Of a stretch of 8,838 nucleotides of DNA, positions 1 through 5,212 are shown piece after piece. Position 1 is the stretch's first letter, and each line of letters begins with the position of its first letter. Source of the DNA: an uncultured Bacteroidota bacterium (lineage in GTDB: Bacteria > Bacteroidota > Bacteroidia > Chitinophagales > Chitinophagaceae); the NCBI GenBank assembly GCA_903913355.1, contig CAIWKU010000107.1:1-8838 (forward strand), in the 5' to 3' direction. The notes beneath the pieces are model-generated. The model worked only from the letters and a program-made list of their open reading frames with translations. It did not search any database and had not been told where the DNA came from. A program made the position numbers and the translations under genes.

Positions 1-52
1 GTCTGTATTCATCCCCAATATTGCCCAGACCAATTATCAGAAAACGGTTCAT
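1..52 (-). CDS. pth: Peptidyl-tRNA hydrolase, N-terminal fragment (cut by window start)
   Basis: Reading leftward from an ATG at 52, the first 17 codons give MNRFLIIGLGNIGDEYR. This is the opening strand and glycine-rich turn of bacterial peptidyl-tRNA hydrolase (family pattern: hydrophobic strand, then GLGN, G and Y). The enzyme releases peptides from prematurely dissociated peptidyl-tRNA in the cytoplasm. The rest of the gene, including the catalytic His, lies outside the window. Position supports the call, because pth commonly follows rplY and prs. Here it is 171 bases past the rplY stop and seems to have its own promoter at 62-92. The fragment is short, so the name depends on both this signature and gene order. 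Confidence 0.82.
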   Translation of the reverse strand, partial: MNRFLIIGLGNIGDEYR

Positions 53-61
53 ATATAGCGT

Positions 62-92
62 CAAAAGTAGCCAGTTAAATGGTATGTTCAAA
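62..92 (-). promoter_or_regulatory. Predicted Bacteroidota-type promoter for pth
   Basis: On the minus strand, TTTG (92-89) is followed by exactly 19 bases and then TACTTTTG (69-62). This matches both halves of the known Bacteroidota primary sigma factor consensus (TTTG, about 19 bases, TAnnTTTG). Transcription would begin around 55-58, only a few bases before the ATG at 52. The pth leader should therefore be very short or absent. It lies downstream of the rplY terminator, so it would give pth transcription independent of rplY. This is predicted from sequence only. Confidence 0.72.
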
Positions 93-174
93 GAACGGAG
101 AGCTTTTTACCAATAATTCCGATCAGCTTGTCAATAAAGCTAGCTTTTTTACATTTTCATTCTGTACTATTCAT

Positions 175-203
175 AAAAAAACCCGGTAACAATACCGGGT
201 TTT
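175..203 (-). terminator. Intrinsic terminator downstream of rplY
   Basis: An 11-bp perfect stem (193-203 pairing with 178-188) closes over a 4-base loop (189-192). On the minus strand the stem's 3' arm runs into seven consecutive T (181-175). The stem core is CCCGGTA/TACCGGG, flanked by A/T pairs. It begins about 20 bases after the rplY stop codon and is in the correct orientation to end the rplY transcript before pth. The A-tract before the stem could also give weak bidirectional function, but no plus-strand gene needs it. Confidence 0.9.
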
Positions 204-223
204 CCTTTCTTCTTATTGAGAAA

Positions 224-829
224 TTATTTCTTCTTTTCCTCTTTCGCAGCAGCTGGTGTTCCCGCTGTAGCTTCCTCTTGTTTTAACTGACGAGTTAACA
301 CAACAGAAGCGATCGGAATACGAGGAGAGTTTAAAATTTCCATACCGGAAACTTTTACATCTTCTACACGGATATTTCCGTTTAGATCAAGATTGGTAAT
401 ATCTACTGTAATATTTTCAGCGAGATCTTTTGGTAAGGCTTTTACTTTCAGAGATTTGATTTTGATAATCAGTTTACCTCCACCTTTTACACCAACAGAA
501 ACACCTGTAAATTTCAATGGAATAGTGGCTACTACTTTTTTGTCGCCTACCAGTTCCAGCAGATCTACGTGTATTAATGAATCTTCTACTTTGTCAAATT
601 GCAAATCTTTCAAAATGCATTTGTAGGTTTTGCCGTCAACAGTAACTTCGGCCAACTGAAATTCACCAGTGTACACTAAAGGCTTGAAAGCCTTTGCAGA
701 AGCATAAAAATTAATCTCCTGAGCACCCCCGTAAATTACACCCGGCACATTGTCCTGAGAGCGAATCTGGCGGGCGGCTTTTTTGCCATGCTCGGTCCTC
801 AGGTGACCTTCGATTGTAATTGTTTTCAT
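224..829 (-). CDS. rplY: 50S ribosomal protein L25 / general stress protein CTC
   Basis: The 201-residue product is the long, two-domain form of L25 (CTC/TL5 type), which binds 5S rRNA in the large ribosomal subunit. Residues 1-90 form the L25 beta-barrel domain, opening with MKTITIEGHLR and containing the VPGVIYGG segment (about 28-35). Residues 95-180 form the CTC-type C-terminal beta domain, including KALPKDLAENITVDI. The last 20 residues are a low-complexity Ala/Glu/Lys tail, common in L25 of this phylum and probably disordered. The start at 829 is preceded by an A-rich leader with no Shine-Dalgarno sequence. The gene sits between prs and pth, the usual order, and ends in a strong terminator. 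A TACCTTCG element at 849-856 may be its own promoter. Confidence 0.95.
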   Translation of the reverse strand: MKTITIEGHLRTEHGKKAARQIRSQDNVPGVIYGGAQEINFYASAKAFKPLVYTGEFQLAEVTVDGKTYKCILKDLQFDKVEDSLIHVDLLELVGDKKVVATIPLKFTGVSVGVKGGGKLIIKIKSLKVKALPKDLAENITVDITNLDLNGNIRVEDVKVSGMEILNSPRIPIASVVLTRQLKQEEATAGTPAAAKEEKKK

Positions 830-848
830 TGCTTATTTTTTTGGACGG

Positions 849-856
849 CGAAGGTA
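849..856 (-). promoter_or_regulatory. Possible -7 element for rplY
   Basis: On the minus strand, TACCTTCG resembles the Bacteroidota -7 element TAnnTTTG with one mismatch (C for the second-to-last T). It lies about 20 bases before the rplY start. A near-identical TATCTTCG lies at the same distance before prs (2029-2036). No TTTG is visible at the expected -33 position, because that stretch is occupied by the heptad array that begins at 855. It is a weak call on its own, strengthened by the parallel at prs. Confidence 0.45.
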
Positions 857-896
857 ATTAATAATTAATAATTACTGATTAATAATTAACAATTAG
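855..896. repeat. Tandem heptanucleotide array, six units of TAATTAA type
   Basis: Six consecutive 7-base units fill 855-896. Units 1, 2 and 5 are TAATTAA. Units 3, 4 and 6 each differ from it by one or two bases (TAATTAC, TGATTAA, CAATTAG). The period is clean and ends sharply at GGGAG. Two further units, TAATTAT twice, occur at 953-966 in the same gap. The period of seven is not a codon multiple and no gene covers it, so it is intergenic. It abuts the candidate rplY -7 element and covers the region where -33 contacts would be made. Confidence 0.85.
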
Positions 897-952
897 GGAG
901 GAGTATTCCTAATATATTTTATAATAAATTAGTAATCAAGTAATTTTATATG

Positions 953-966
953 TAATTATTAATTAT
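953..966. repeat. Two further TAATTAT heptads in the prs-rplY gap
   Basis: TAATTAT is repeated twice head to tail. It has the same period and nearly the same unit as the array at 855-896. The 56 bases between the two are also very AT-rich and contain partial matches such as GTAATCA and GTAATTT, so this may be the decayed outer end of one longer array. Confidence 0.6.
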
Positions 967-1051
967 GTGACGACATATCGCCCCTATTTCACCTTGCCTT
1001 TTATCCGATTTCAGAAAAGGTTGAATGGACTGGAAATGACTGATTTTATAA

Positions 1052-2008
1052 CTATTTATCTCGTGCCCGCAACTGGGAATGGATGAATAGGCTGGTAATA
1101 CTTTTATTTTCGTATGCATTCCTGATAGCGATGGCAAAGAGGTCGGCTACGGAGATGGATCGTATTTTGGGTGACTCCTTTTTTAAAGGGATGGTATCGC
1201 AAACGATCAGTTCTTCCAGTACACTATTCTCAATATTCTCATACGCTTTGCCACTTAATACCGGGTGTGTAATCAGGGCTCTTACACTTCTGGCGCCTTT
1301 TTCTTTTAATAATCCGGCAGCTTTGGCCAGTGTTCCTCCTGTATCGCAGATATCATCTACCAGGATAACATCCCTGTCCGTTACATCTCCAATTACAACC
1401 ATACTCGCAATTTCATTTGCCCGTTTGCGATGCTTATCACAAATCACCATTTCTGCATTGAAATAACTGGCTATTTCACGAACTCGGTTGGTACTGCCTA
1501 CATCAGGCGCTGCAAAAGAAAGATTGGGTAGTTTTAACTGCTCTATATAAGGAATAAAAATAGCTGAACTATCAAGGTGATCTACCGGAACATCAAAGAA
1601 CCCCTGAATCTGGGCTGCGTGCAGGTCCATGGTAATGATCCTGTCTGCACCAGCCGCCTCAAGTAATGTGGCTATCAGTTTGGCCCCGATAGCTACACGA
1701 GGTTTATCTTTTCGATCCTGTCTGGCAAATCCATAATAGGGAATTACCGCAATGATTTTATGAGCACTGGCTCGTTTTGCGGCATCAATCATTAATAAAA
1801 GCTCCATCAGGTTATCCGTTGGTGCATACGTGCTTTGCACAAGAAAAACATAATCACCACGAATACTTTCCAGGAATATCGGCTGGAACTCCCCATCACT
1901 GAATTTCTGGATATTGATTTTGCCAATGGGCGCGCCAAAACGTTGCGCAATTTTCTCAGCCAGTTTCTGCGAACCGGTGCCTGAGAATATCTTAACGGAT
2001 GGGTTCAT
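1052..2008 (-). CDS. prs: Ribose-phosphate pyrophosphokinase (PRPP synthetase, class I)
   Basis: This 318-residue enzyme makes PRPP from ribose 5-phosphate and ATP, feeding purine, pyrimidine, histidine, tryptophan and NAD synthesis in the cytoplasm. Visible hallmarks are FSDGE (36-40), the ATP-loop segment ARQDRKDK (95-102), MDLHAAQ (127-133), the flexible catalytic loop DKHRKRAN (191-198) and the ribose-phosphate loop VDDICDTGGT (217-226). I chose the ATG at 2008. The frame is open further to 2125, but the extra 39 residues are hydrophobic, unlike the family, would overlap radC and would run through the likely promoter. With this start the length matches class I enzymes. The gene diverges from radC across 75 bases. 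Its likely partners downstream on the same strand are rplY and pth. Confidence 0.96.
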   Translation of the reverse strand: MNPSVKIFSGTGSQKLAEKIAQRFGAPIGKINIQKFSDGEFQPIFLESIRGDYVFLVQSTYAPTDNLMELLLMIDAAKRASAHKIIAVIPYYGFARQDRKDKPRVAIGAKLIATLLEAAGADRIITMDLHAAQIQGFFDVPVDHLDSSAIFIPYIEQLKLPNLSFAAPDVGSTNRVREIASYFNAEMVICDKHRKRANEIASMVVIGDVTDRDVILVDDICDTGGTLAKAAGLLKEKGARSVRALITHPVLSGKAYENIENSVLEELIVCDTIPLKKESPKIRSISVADLFAIAIRNAYENKSITSLFIHSQLRARDK

Positions 2009-2028
2009 AAATAGGGAAGAATGTGCCG

Positions 2029-2036
2029 CGAAGATA
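2029..2036 (-). promoter_or_regulatory. Possible -7 element for prs
   Basis: TATCTTCG on the minus strand is one mismatch from TAnnTTTG and lies 20 bases before the prs ATG at 2008. It is followed by GCGGC, much as the rplY element is followed by GCC(G). No TTG is present at the expected distance upstream, so only half of the consensus is seen. Confidence 0.45.
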
Positions 2037-2083
2037 GAGATTAGGTTAAGAAATAGTAATTTGATTTTGTAATAATTTTTACT

Positions 2084-2773
2084 ATGCGAAAGATTTCTAT
2101 TAAAGATTGGTCTGAAGACGACCAACCCAGAAAAAAATTACTCCGCAAAGGGCCCCCTAGTCTTAGTAATTCGGAATTACTGGCCATCTTAATCAATACC
2201 GGAACCCCCAACACATCAGCACTGGATGTGGCCAAAAAGCTTTTACAGTCCGCAAATAATGATCTCCAGAAATTAGCCGGATTAAGCGTTCAGGGTATGG
2301 TGAAACAAAAAGTGAAGGGCCTGGGAGAGGCAAAAGCAGTTTTAATAGCCGCTGCGCTGGAATTGGGTGTCCGGAGAAATGCTTCAGACCATATCCGCGA
2401 CAGGATTACCAAAAGCGATGATATTGCCAATTACCTGAGGGCTACCCTCGAATACAGGAAACAGGAAGTATTTGCGGTTGTTTTCCTGAACAGGGGCAAT
2501 AAGATTACCCATCTGGAAATAATTAGTGAGGGCGGCATCACCGGAACCGTTGCCGACCCCAGAATCATCCTTAAAAAAGCCCTGGAACATGATGCTACCG
2601 CCATTATTCTTTGTCATAACCATCCCAGCGGTAACCTAAAACCCAGTAAAGCAGATGAATTATTAACCCAGAAAATCAAACAGGCTTCTGCCTTACTCGA
2701 TATTCATGTAATGGACCATATTATTGTTAGCAATGAGGGATATTTCAGCTTTGCAGATGAAGGGTATTTGTAA
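2084..2773 (+). CDS. radC: RadC family protein (JAMM/MPN+ metalloprotease-like, UPF0758)
   Basis: The 229-residue protein has the two usual RadC parts. An N-terminal helical region carries a helix-hairpin-helix motif (about 60-95, with KVKGLGEAKA). A C-terminal JAMM domain (about 105-229) carries the metal-binding set H178-N-H180, S188 and D191 in CHNHPSGNLKPSKAD, with the preceding conserved ISEGG segment at 147-151. The length is normal and the motif is intact. The family was historically linked to DNA repair after radiation, but that link has been questioned and the biochemical role is unsettled. A metal-dependent hydrolase acting near DNA is inference from the folds. The gene is divergent from prs. 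The start at 2084 has no Shine-Dalgarno; an AT-rich tract directly precedes it. Confidence 0.93.
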   Translation: MRKISIKDWSEDDQPRKKLLRKGPPSLSNSELLAILINTGTPNTSALDVAKKLLQSANNDLQKLAGLSVQGMVKQKVKGLGEAKAVLIAAALELGVRRNASDHIRDRITKSDDIANYLRATLEYRKQEVFAVVFLNRGNKITHLEIISEGGITGTVADPRIILKKALEHDATAIILCHNHPSGNLKPSKADELLTQKIKQASALLDIHVMDHIIVSNEGYFSFADEGYL

Positions 2774-2896
2774 TCATTGAAGTAATCAAATCTATTGAAT
2801 ACAAATCTTATTTATAAGAGTAAATGCCCATTTTCAAGTAAATATTTTTCTCCAGATCTACAAGCTCTATTAATCAGTCTTTCCCAATAAAATATT

Positions 2897-3205
2897 TTAA
2901 GCCTGTGCGGTAGGCCCCCCAAAATTCATCGGGATTTCAATTTGCTCCAGGTCTTTAATTGTTCCATTTGCCGCCTCAAAACGGCCTATATTTTCCTGCA
3001 ATGCTTTCATAAAACGCTTGGCATGCATGGGAGTGAAAATAATTCTCGACTTCACTTTGCTCTTGGGTGTACCCGGCATTACATTCACAAAATCTATCAC
3101 AAATTCTGCATTGCTATGCGTAATGATTGCCAGGTTAGCATAACTGCCTTCTGCCACTTCTTCCGTAATTTCTATGTTTAATTGTGCTGGGGGTTGTTGT
3201 TCCAT
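2897..3205 (-). CDS. DUF3467 domain-containing protein
   Basis: A 102-residue soluble protein with no signal peptide or membrane segment. Residues about 8-77 match the DUF3467 family as I know it from Bacteroidota: ITEEVAEGSYANLAIITHSN, then EFVIDFVNVMPGTPKSKVKSR, then a helix HAKRFMKALQENIGRFE. The alternating hydrophobic pattern suggests beta strands followed by one amphipathic helix. The C-terminus is a short Gly/Pro/Ala tail. The molecular function of the family is not known to me, and I do not infer one from these neighbours. The gene is convergent with radC (123-base gap) and divergent from folD. A TACATTTG promoter element lies just upstream. Confidence 0.9.
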   Translation of the reverse strand: MEQQPPAQLNIEITEEVAEGSYANLAIITHSNAEFVIDFVNVMPGTPKSKVKSRIIFTPMHAKRFMKALQENIGRFEAANGTIKDLEQIEIPMNFGGPTAQA

Positions 3206-3222
3206 GTATATAATTTGAGCAG

Positions 3223-3230
3223 CAAATGTA
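3223..3230 (-). promoter_or_regulatory. Likely -7 promoter element for the DUF3467 gene
   Basis: TACATTTG on the minus strand fits TAnnTTTG exactly. It lies 17 bases before the ATG at 3205, which implies a leader of roughly 10-13 bases. No TTTG stands 17-23 bases upstream, so the -33 half is missing or degenerate. Confidence 0.55.
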
Positions 3231-3267
3231 TGATAACAATTAAAATACAGCCCCTAATTCTAAAACC

Positions 3268-3293
3268 TACTAAGTATTTCTACATAGTATTTT
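3268..3293. repeat. Imperfect inverted repeat in the DUF3467-folD intergenic region
   Basis: TACTAAGTA (3268-3276) and TACATAGTA (3281-3289) are reverse complements at 8 of 9 positions, around a 4-base TTTC centre. TTTT follows on the plus strand. It lies upstream of both divergent genes: about 38 bases beyond the DUF3467 -7 element and about 155 bases before the folD -7 element. It could be an operator-like palindrome or a weak hairpin. The AT-rich stem makes a strong terminator unlikely, and there is no plus-strand gene for it to end. Confidence 0.35.
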
Positions 3294-3446
3294 CCCTGAT
3301 TTTAGATCTTTCCATCCGTTTTATCCCATTCCTGCCAATCCGTGCGTCTGTGGCCAAAAAATGAATCATATTACCCAAAACACATTAAGCCAATCTCTAA
3401 TATAGCATCGCCAAAAAAAATCCCTTCCTCACAATCGCATTTCAGA

Positions 3447-3454
3447 TATTTTTG
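3447..3454 (+). promoter_or_regulatory. Likely -7 promoter element for folD, very close to the start codon
   Basis: TATTTTTG is an exact TAnnTTTG match. It ends only four bases before the first folD ATG (3459). TTC at 3425-3427 sits 19 bases upstream, one base from the TTG core of the -33 element. If used, transcription would start at or next to the start codon and give a leaderless or nearly leaderless mRNA. Confidence 0.55.
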
Positions 3455-3458
3455 CACA

Positions 3459-4337
3459 ATGATGGTATTAGACGGAAAAATCGCTTCTGCAGCGGTAAAG
3501 CAGGAATTACTGGAACAGACCCAAATGATTACACAATCAGGCAATCGGGCACCTCATCTGGTAGCGATCCTGGTTGGAACTAATGGTGCCAGCGAAACTT
3601 ATGTGGCCAGTAAAGTAAAGAATTGTGAAGAGATTGGGTTTCAATCAACCCTGGTCCGCTTCGAAAATACAGTTGCCGAATCCATTTTGCTCGATTCTAT
3701 CCATGCATTCAATAACGACCCAAACGTGGATGGGATTCTGGTTCAATTACCCTTACCTAAACATATCAGCGAGCAAAAAATTATTGAAGCGATAGATCCT
3801 TCAAAGGATGTAGATGGATTTCATCCCAGCAGCGCCGGTAAACTGGTACAGGGGCTTCCCAGCTTTATCCCAGCTACTCCGTTTGGCATTATGCTCATGC
3901 TCGAGTATTTTGATATACCCACAAAAGGAAAACATGCTGTAGTAATTGGGCGAAGTAATATTGTAGGCAGACCCATGAGTATTTTATTAAGCAGTAATAT
4001 ACCAAGAGGCAACTGTACGGTTACCATTTGTCATTCGCATACTCCTAACCTCAAAGAAATCTGTTTACAGGCTGATATATTGATAGCTGCTTTGGGTAAA
4101 CCTGAATTTGTAAAAGCAGATATGGTAAAAGATGGTGCTGTTGTAATTGATGTAGGTATAACCCGTGTTGATGACCCCACAGCAAAAAAAGGTTTTCGCA
4201 TAAAAGGCGATGTGGCTTATGCCGAAGTAGCTCCGAAAACAAGTGCCATTACCCCTGTACCCGGTGGTGTTGGATTAATGACCATTGCCGGGTTATTGAA
4301 AAATACTTTACAGGCTTATAAGATGAGAATAGGATAA
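3459..4337 (+). CDS. folD: Bifunctional methylene-tetrahydrofolate dehydrogenase / methenyl-tetrahydrofolate cyclohydrolase
   Basis: FolD interconverts 5,10-methylene-, 5,10-methenyl- and 10-formyl-tetrahydrofolate with NADP, supplying formyl groups for purines and initiator tRNA. The 292-residue product has the family features: catalytic Tyr48 and Lys52 in YVASKVK, QLPLPKH (96-102), DVDGFH (117-122), PATP at 128-131, the Rossmann signature GRSNIVGRP (164-172) and PVPGGVG (266-272). The residue after PVPGGVG is Leu, where most FolD have Pro. I chose ATG 3459 (tandem with ATG 3462). The open frame extends upstream to 3342, but those 39 residues do not resemble FolD and would read through the TATTTTTG element. 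The exact choice between 3459 and 3462 is not resolvable here. The gene reads toward queE. Confidence 0.95.
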   Translation: MMVLDGKIASAAVKQELLEQTQMITQSGNRAPHLVAILVGTNGASETYVASKVKNCEEIGFQSTLVRFENTVAESILLDSIHAFNNDPNVDGILVQLPLPKHISEQKIIEAIDPSKDVDGFHPSSAGKLVQGLPSFIPATPFGIMLMLEYFDIPTKGKHAVVIGRSNIVGRPMSILLSSNIPRGNCTVTICHSHTPNLKEICLQADILIAALGKPEFVKADMVKDGAVVIDVGITRVDDPTAKKGFRIKGDVAYAEVAPKTSAITPVPGGVGLMTIAGLLKNTLQAYKMRIG

Positions 4338-4343
4338 GCTGCG

Positions 4344-4371
4344 GCTGTTGGCAATTAGCTATTGGCTTTTC
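4344..4371. repeat. Heptad array, left arm of inverted pair (folD-queE gap)
   Basis: Four 7-base units on the plus strand start at 4344, 4351, 4358 and 4365. All begin with GC and carry TT at positions 5-6; examples are GCTGTTG and GCTATTG. The array begins seven bases after the folD stop. Its reverse complement is found again at 4445-4472, matching at 23 of 28 positions. Confidence 0.75.
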
Positions 4372-4444
4372 GTAGCTGGCAAGAATTATCAGCAAATGGA
4401 AATAAAACATAAACAGTAAATCTCTTACACATAGAAAACCCAAA

Positions 4445-4472
4445 CAAAAGCCAATGGCAAAAAGCCAACAGC
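4445..4472. repeat. Heptad array, right arm of inverted pair (folD-queE gap)
   Basis: Four 7-base units lie on the minus strand (4472 down to 4445), again each beginning with GC and carrying TT at positions 5-6; examples are GCTGTTG and GCCATTG. Against the left arm at 4344-4371 the four units match at 7, 4, 6 and 6 of 7 positions. The 73-base spacer (4372-4444) is not repetitive. In RNA the two arms could pair into a stem of about 28 bp ending 34 bases before the queE start. Confidence 0.75.
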
Positions 4473-4506
4473 TACCCTTTACTACTCGAAAATCACCTAA
4501 CAAACA

Positions 4507-5124
4507 ATGACAACAACCTCCACACAACCAACCCTTCCTGTAATGGAATCCTTCTATACGATACAGGGAGAAGGTTTTCACCAGGGACGGGCTGCCTATT
4601 TTATCAGGTTGGGAGGATGTGATGTGGGTTGTTTTTGGTGTGATGTGAAAGAGAGTTGGGATGCTTCTTTACATCCGCAAATAGCTATTTCGCGTATTGT
4701 ATCTGGTGCAAAAGAATTCCCCGGACGATTGGCCGTTATTACGGGTGGAGAACCATTATTGCACCAACTGGATGAACTTACTTCTGAACTACAGAAAGCA
4801 GGATTCGAAACCAATATTGAAACATCCGGCTCTTCACCCCTGAGCGGGCATTGGGATTGGATTTGCCTGTCTCCTAAAAAATTCAAAGCCCCCTTACCTG
4901 AAATTGTTTATCAGGCCAATGAACTGAAAGTGGTAATTTATAATATGCATGATTTTACCTGGGCCGAAACCTATGCATCGCAGGTAAATAAGGATTGCAA
5001 ATTGTACCTCCAGCCAGAATGGGATAAAGCACCAGAAATTACCCCGTTTATTATTGATTATATCAAAGCCAACCCGCAATGGGAACTGAGCCTGCAGGCA
5101 CATAAATATATCAATGTTCCATAG
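4507..5124 (+). CDS. queE: 7-carboxy-7-deazaguanine synthase (radical SAM)
   Basis: QueE converts 6-carboxy-tetrahydropterin to 7-carboxy-7-deazaguanine, a step toward preQ0 and queuosine in tRNA. The 205-residue protein is a compact radical SAM enzyme. The iron-sulfur cysteines are C38, C42 and C45 in CDVGCFWCDVKESW (C-x3-C-x2-C). The substrate-side segment YTIQGEGFHQGR lies at 17-28, the SAM-binding ITGGEP at 78-83, LSPKKFKAPL at 121-130, and the family-typical ending SLQAHKYINVP at 195-205. The length fits the short Bacteroidota form. The ATG at 4507 is the only start before the conserved N-terminus apart from Met13, which would trim the family's usual lead-in. No queC, queD or queF is adjacent. 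The upstream gap carries the inverted heptad arrays. Confidence 0.95.
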   Translation: MTTTSTQPTLPVMESFYTIQGEGFHQGRAAYFIRLGGCDVGCFWCDVKESWDASLHPQIAISRIVSGAKEFPGRLAVITGGEPLLHQLDELTSELQKAGFETNIETSGSSPLSGHWDWICLSPKKFKAPLPEIVYQANELKVVIYNMHDFTWAETYASQVNKDCKLYLQPEWDKAPEITPFIIDYIKANPQWELSLQAHKYINVP

Positions 5125-5212
5125 CCAGCCAACGGGTTTCCTGAGCAGGCAGATTATAATTTTAACATCTTAAGATTGTCCTTTTTCCGAACTTGGGTTA
5201 TCTATTCCATTT

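Noticed and set aside
136..150. AAAGCTAGCTTT palindrome followed by T-run as a plus-strand terminator
   Set aside because: A perfect palindrome without a loop is a poor hairpin, and no plus-strand gene lies upstream.
393..626. 77-residue plus-strand open frame inside rplY
   Set aside because: It lies antisense within a confident ribosomal protein gene.
946..1137. 63-residue minus-strand open frame overlapping the prs 3' end
   Set aside because: It is out of frame with prs, has no family resemblance and enters repeat-containing AT-rich DNA.
2009..2125. N-terminal extension of prs by 39 codons to an ATG at 2125
   Set aside because: The extra residues are unlike any PRPP synthetase, overlap the radC start and cover the probable prs promoter; MNPSVKIFSG at 2008 is the family N-terminus.
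2806..2819. TCTTATTTATAAGA hairpin as a terminator between radC and DUF3467
   Set aside because: The stem is short and AT-only and has no T-tract on either strand.
3182..3364. 60-residue plus-strand open frame between DUF3467 and folD
   Set aside because: It starts antisense inside the DUF3467 gene, has no motif and no start signals; a membrane-like look follows from T-rich sequence.
3342..3458. N-terminal extension of folD to an ATG at 3342
   Set aside because: The extension has no FolD similarity and contains the TATTTTTG promoter element; the normal FolD length is reached from 3459.
4249..4581. 110-residue minus-strand open frame across the folD end, the gap and the queE start
   Set aside because: It is antisense to two well-supported genes and runs through the heptad repeats; composition is Cys- and Leu-rich without a recognisable motif.
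5167..5176. ATCTTAAGAT palindrome after queE
   Set aside because: A 10-bp AT-rich palindrome without loop or partner; chance occurrence is plausible.
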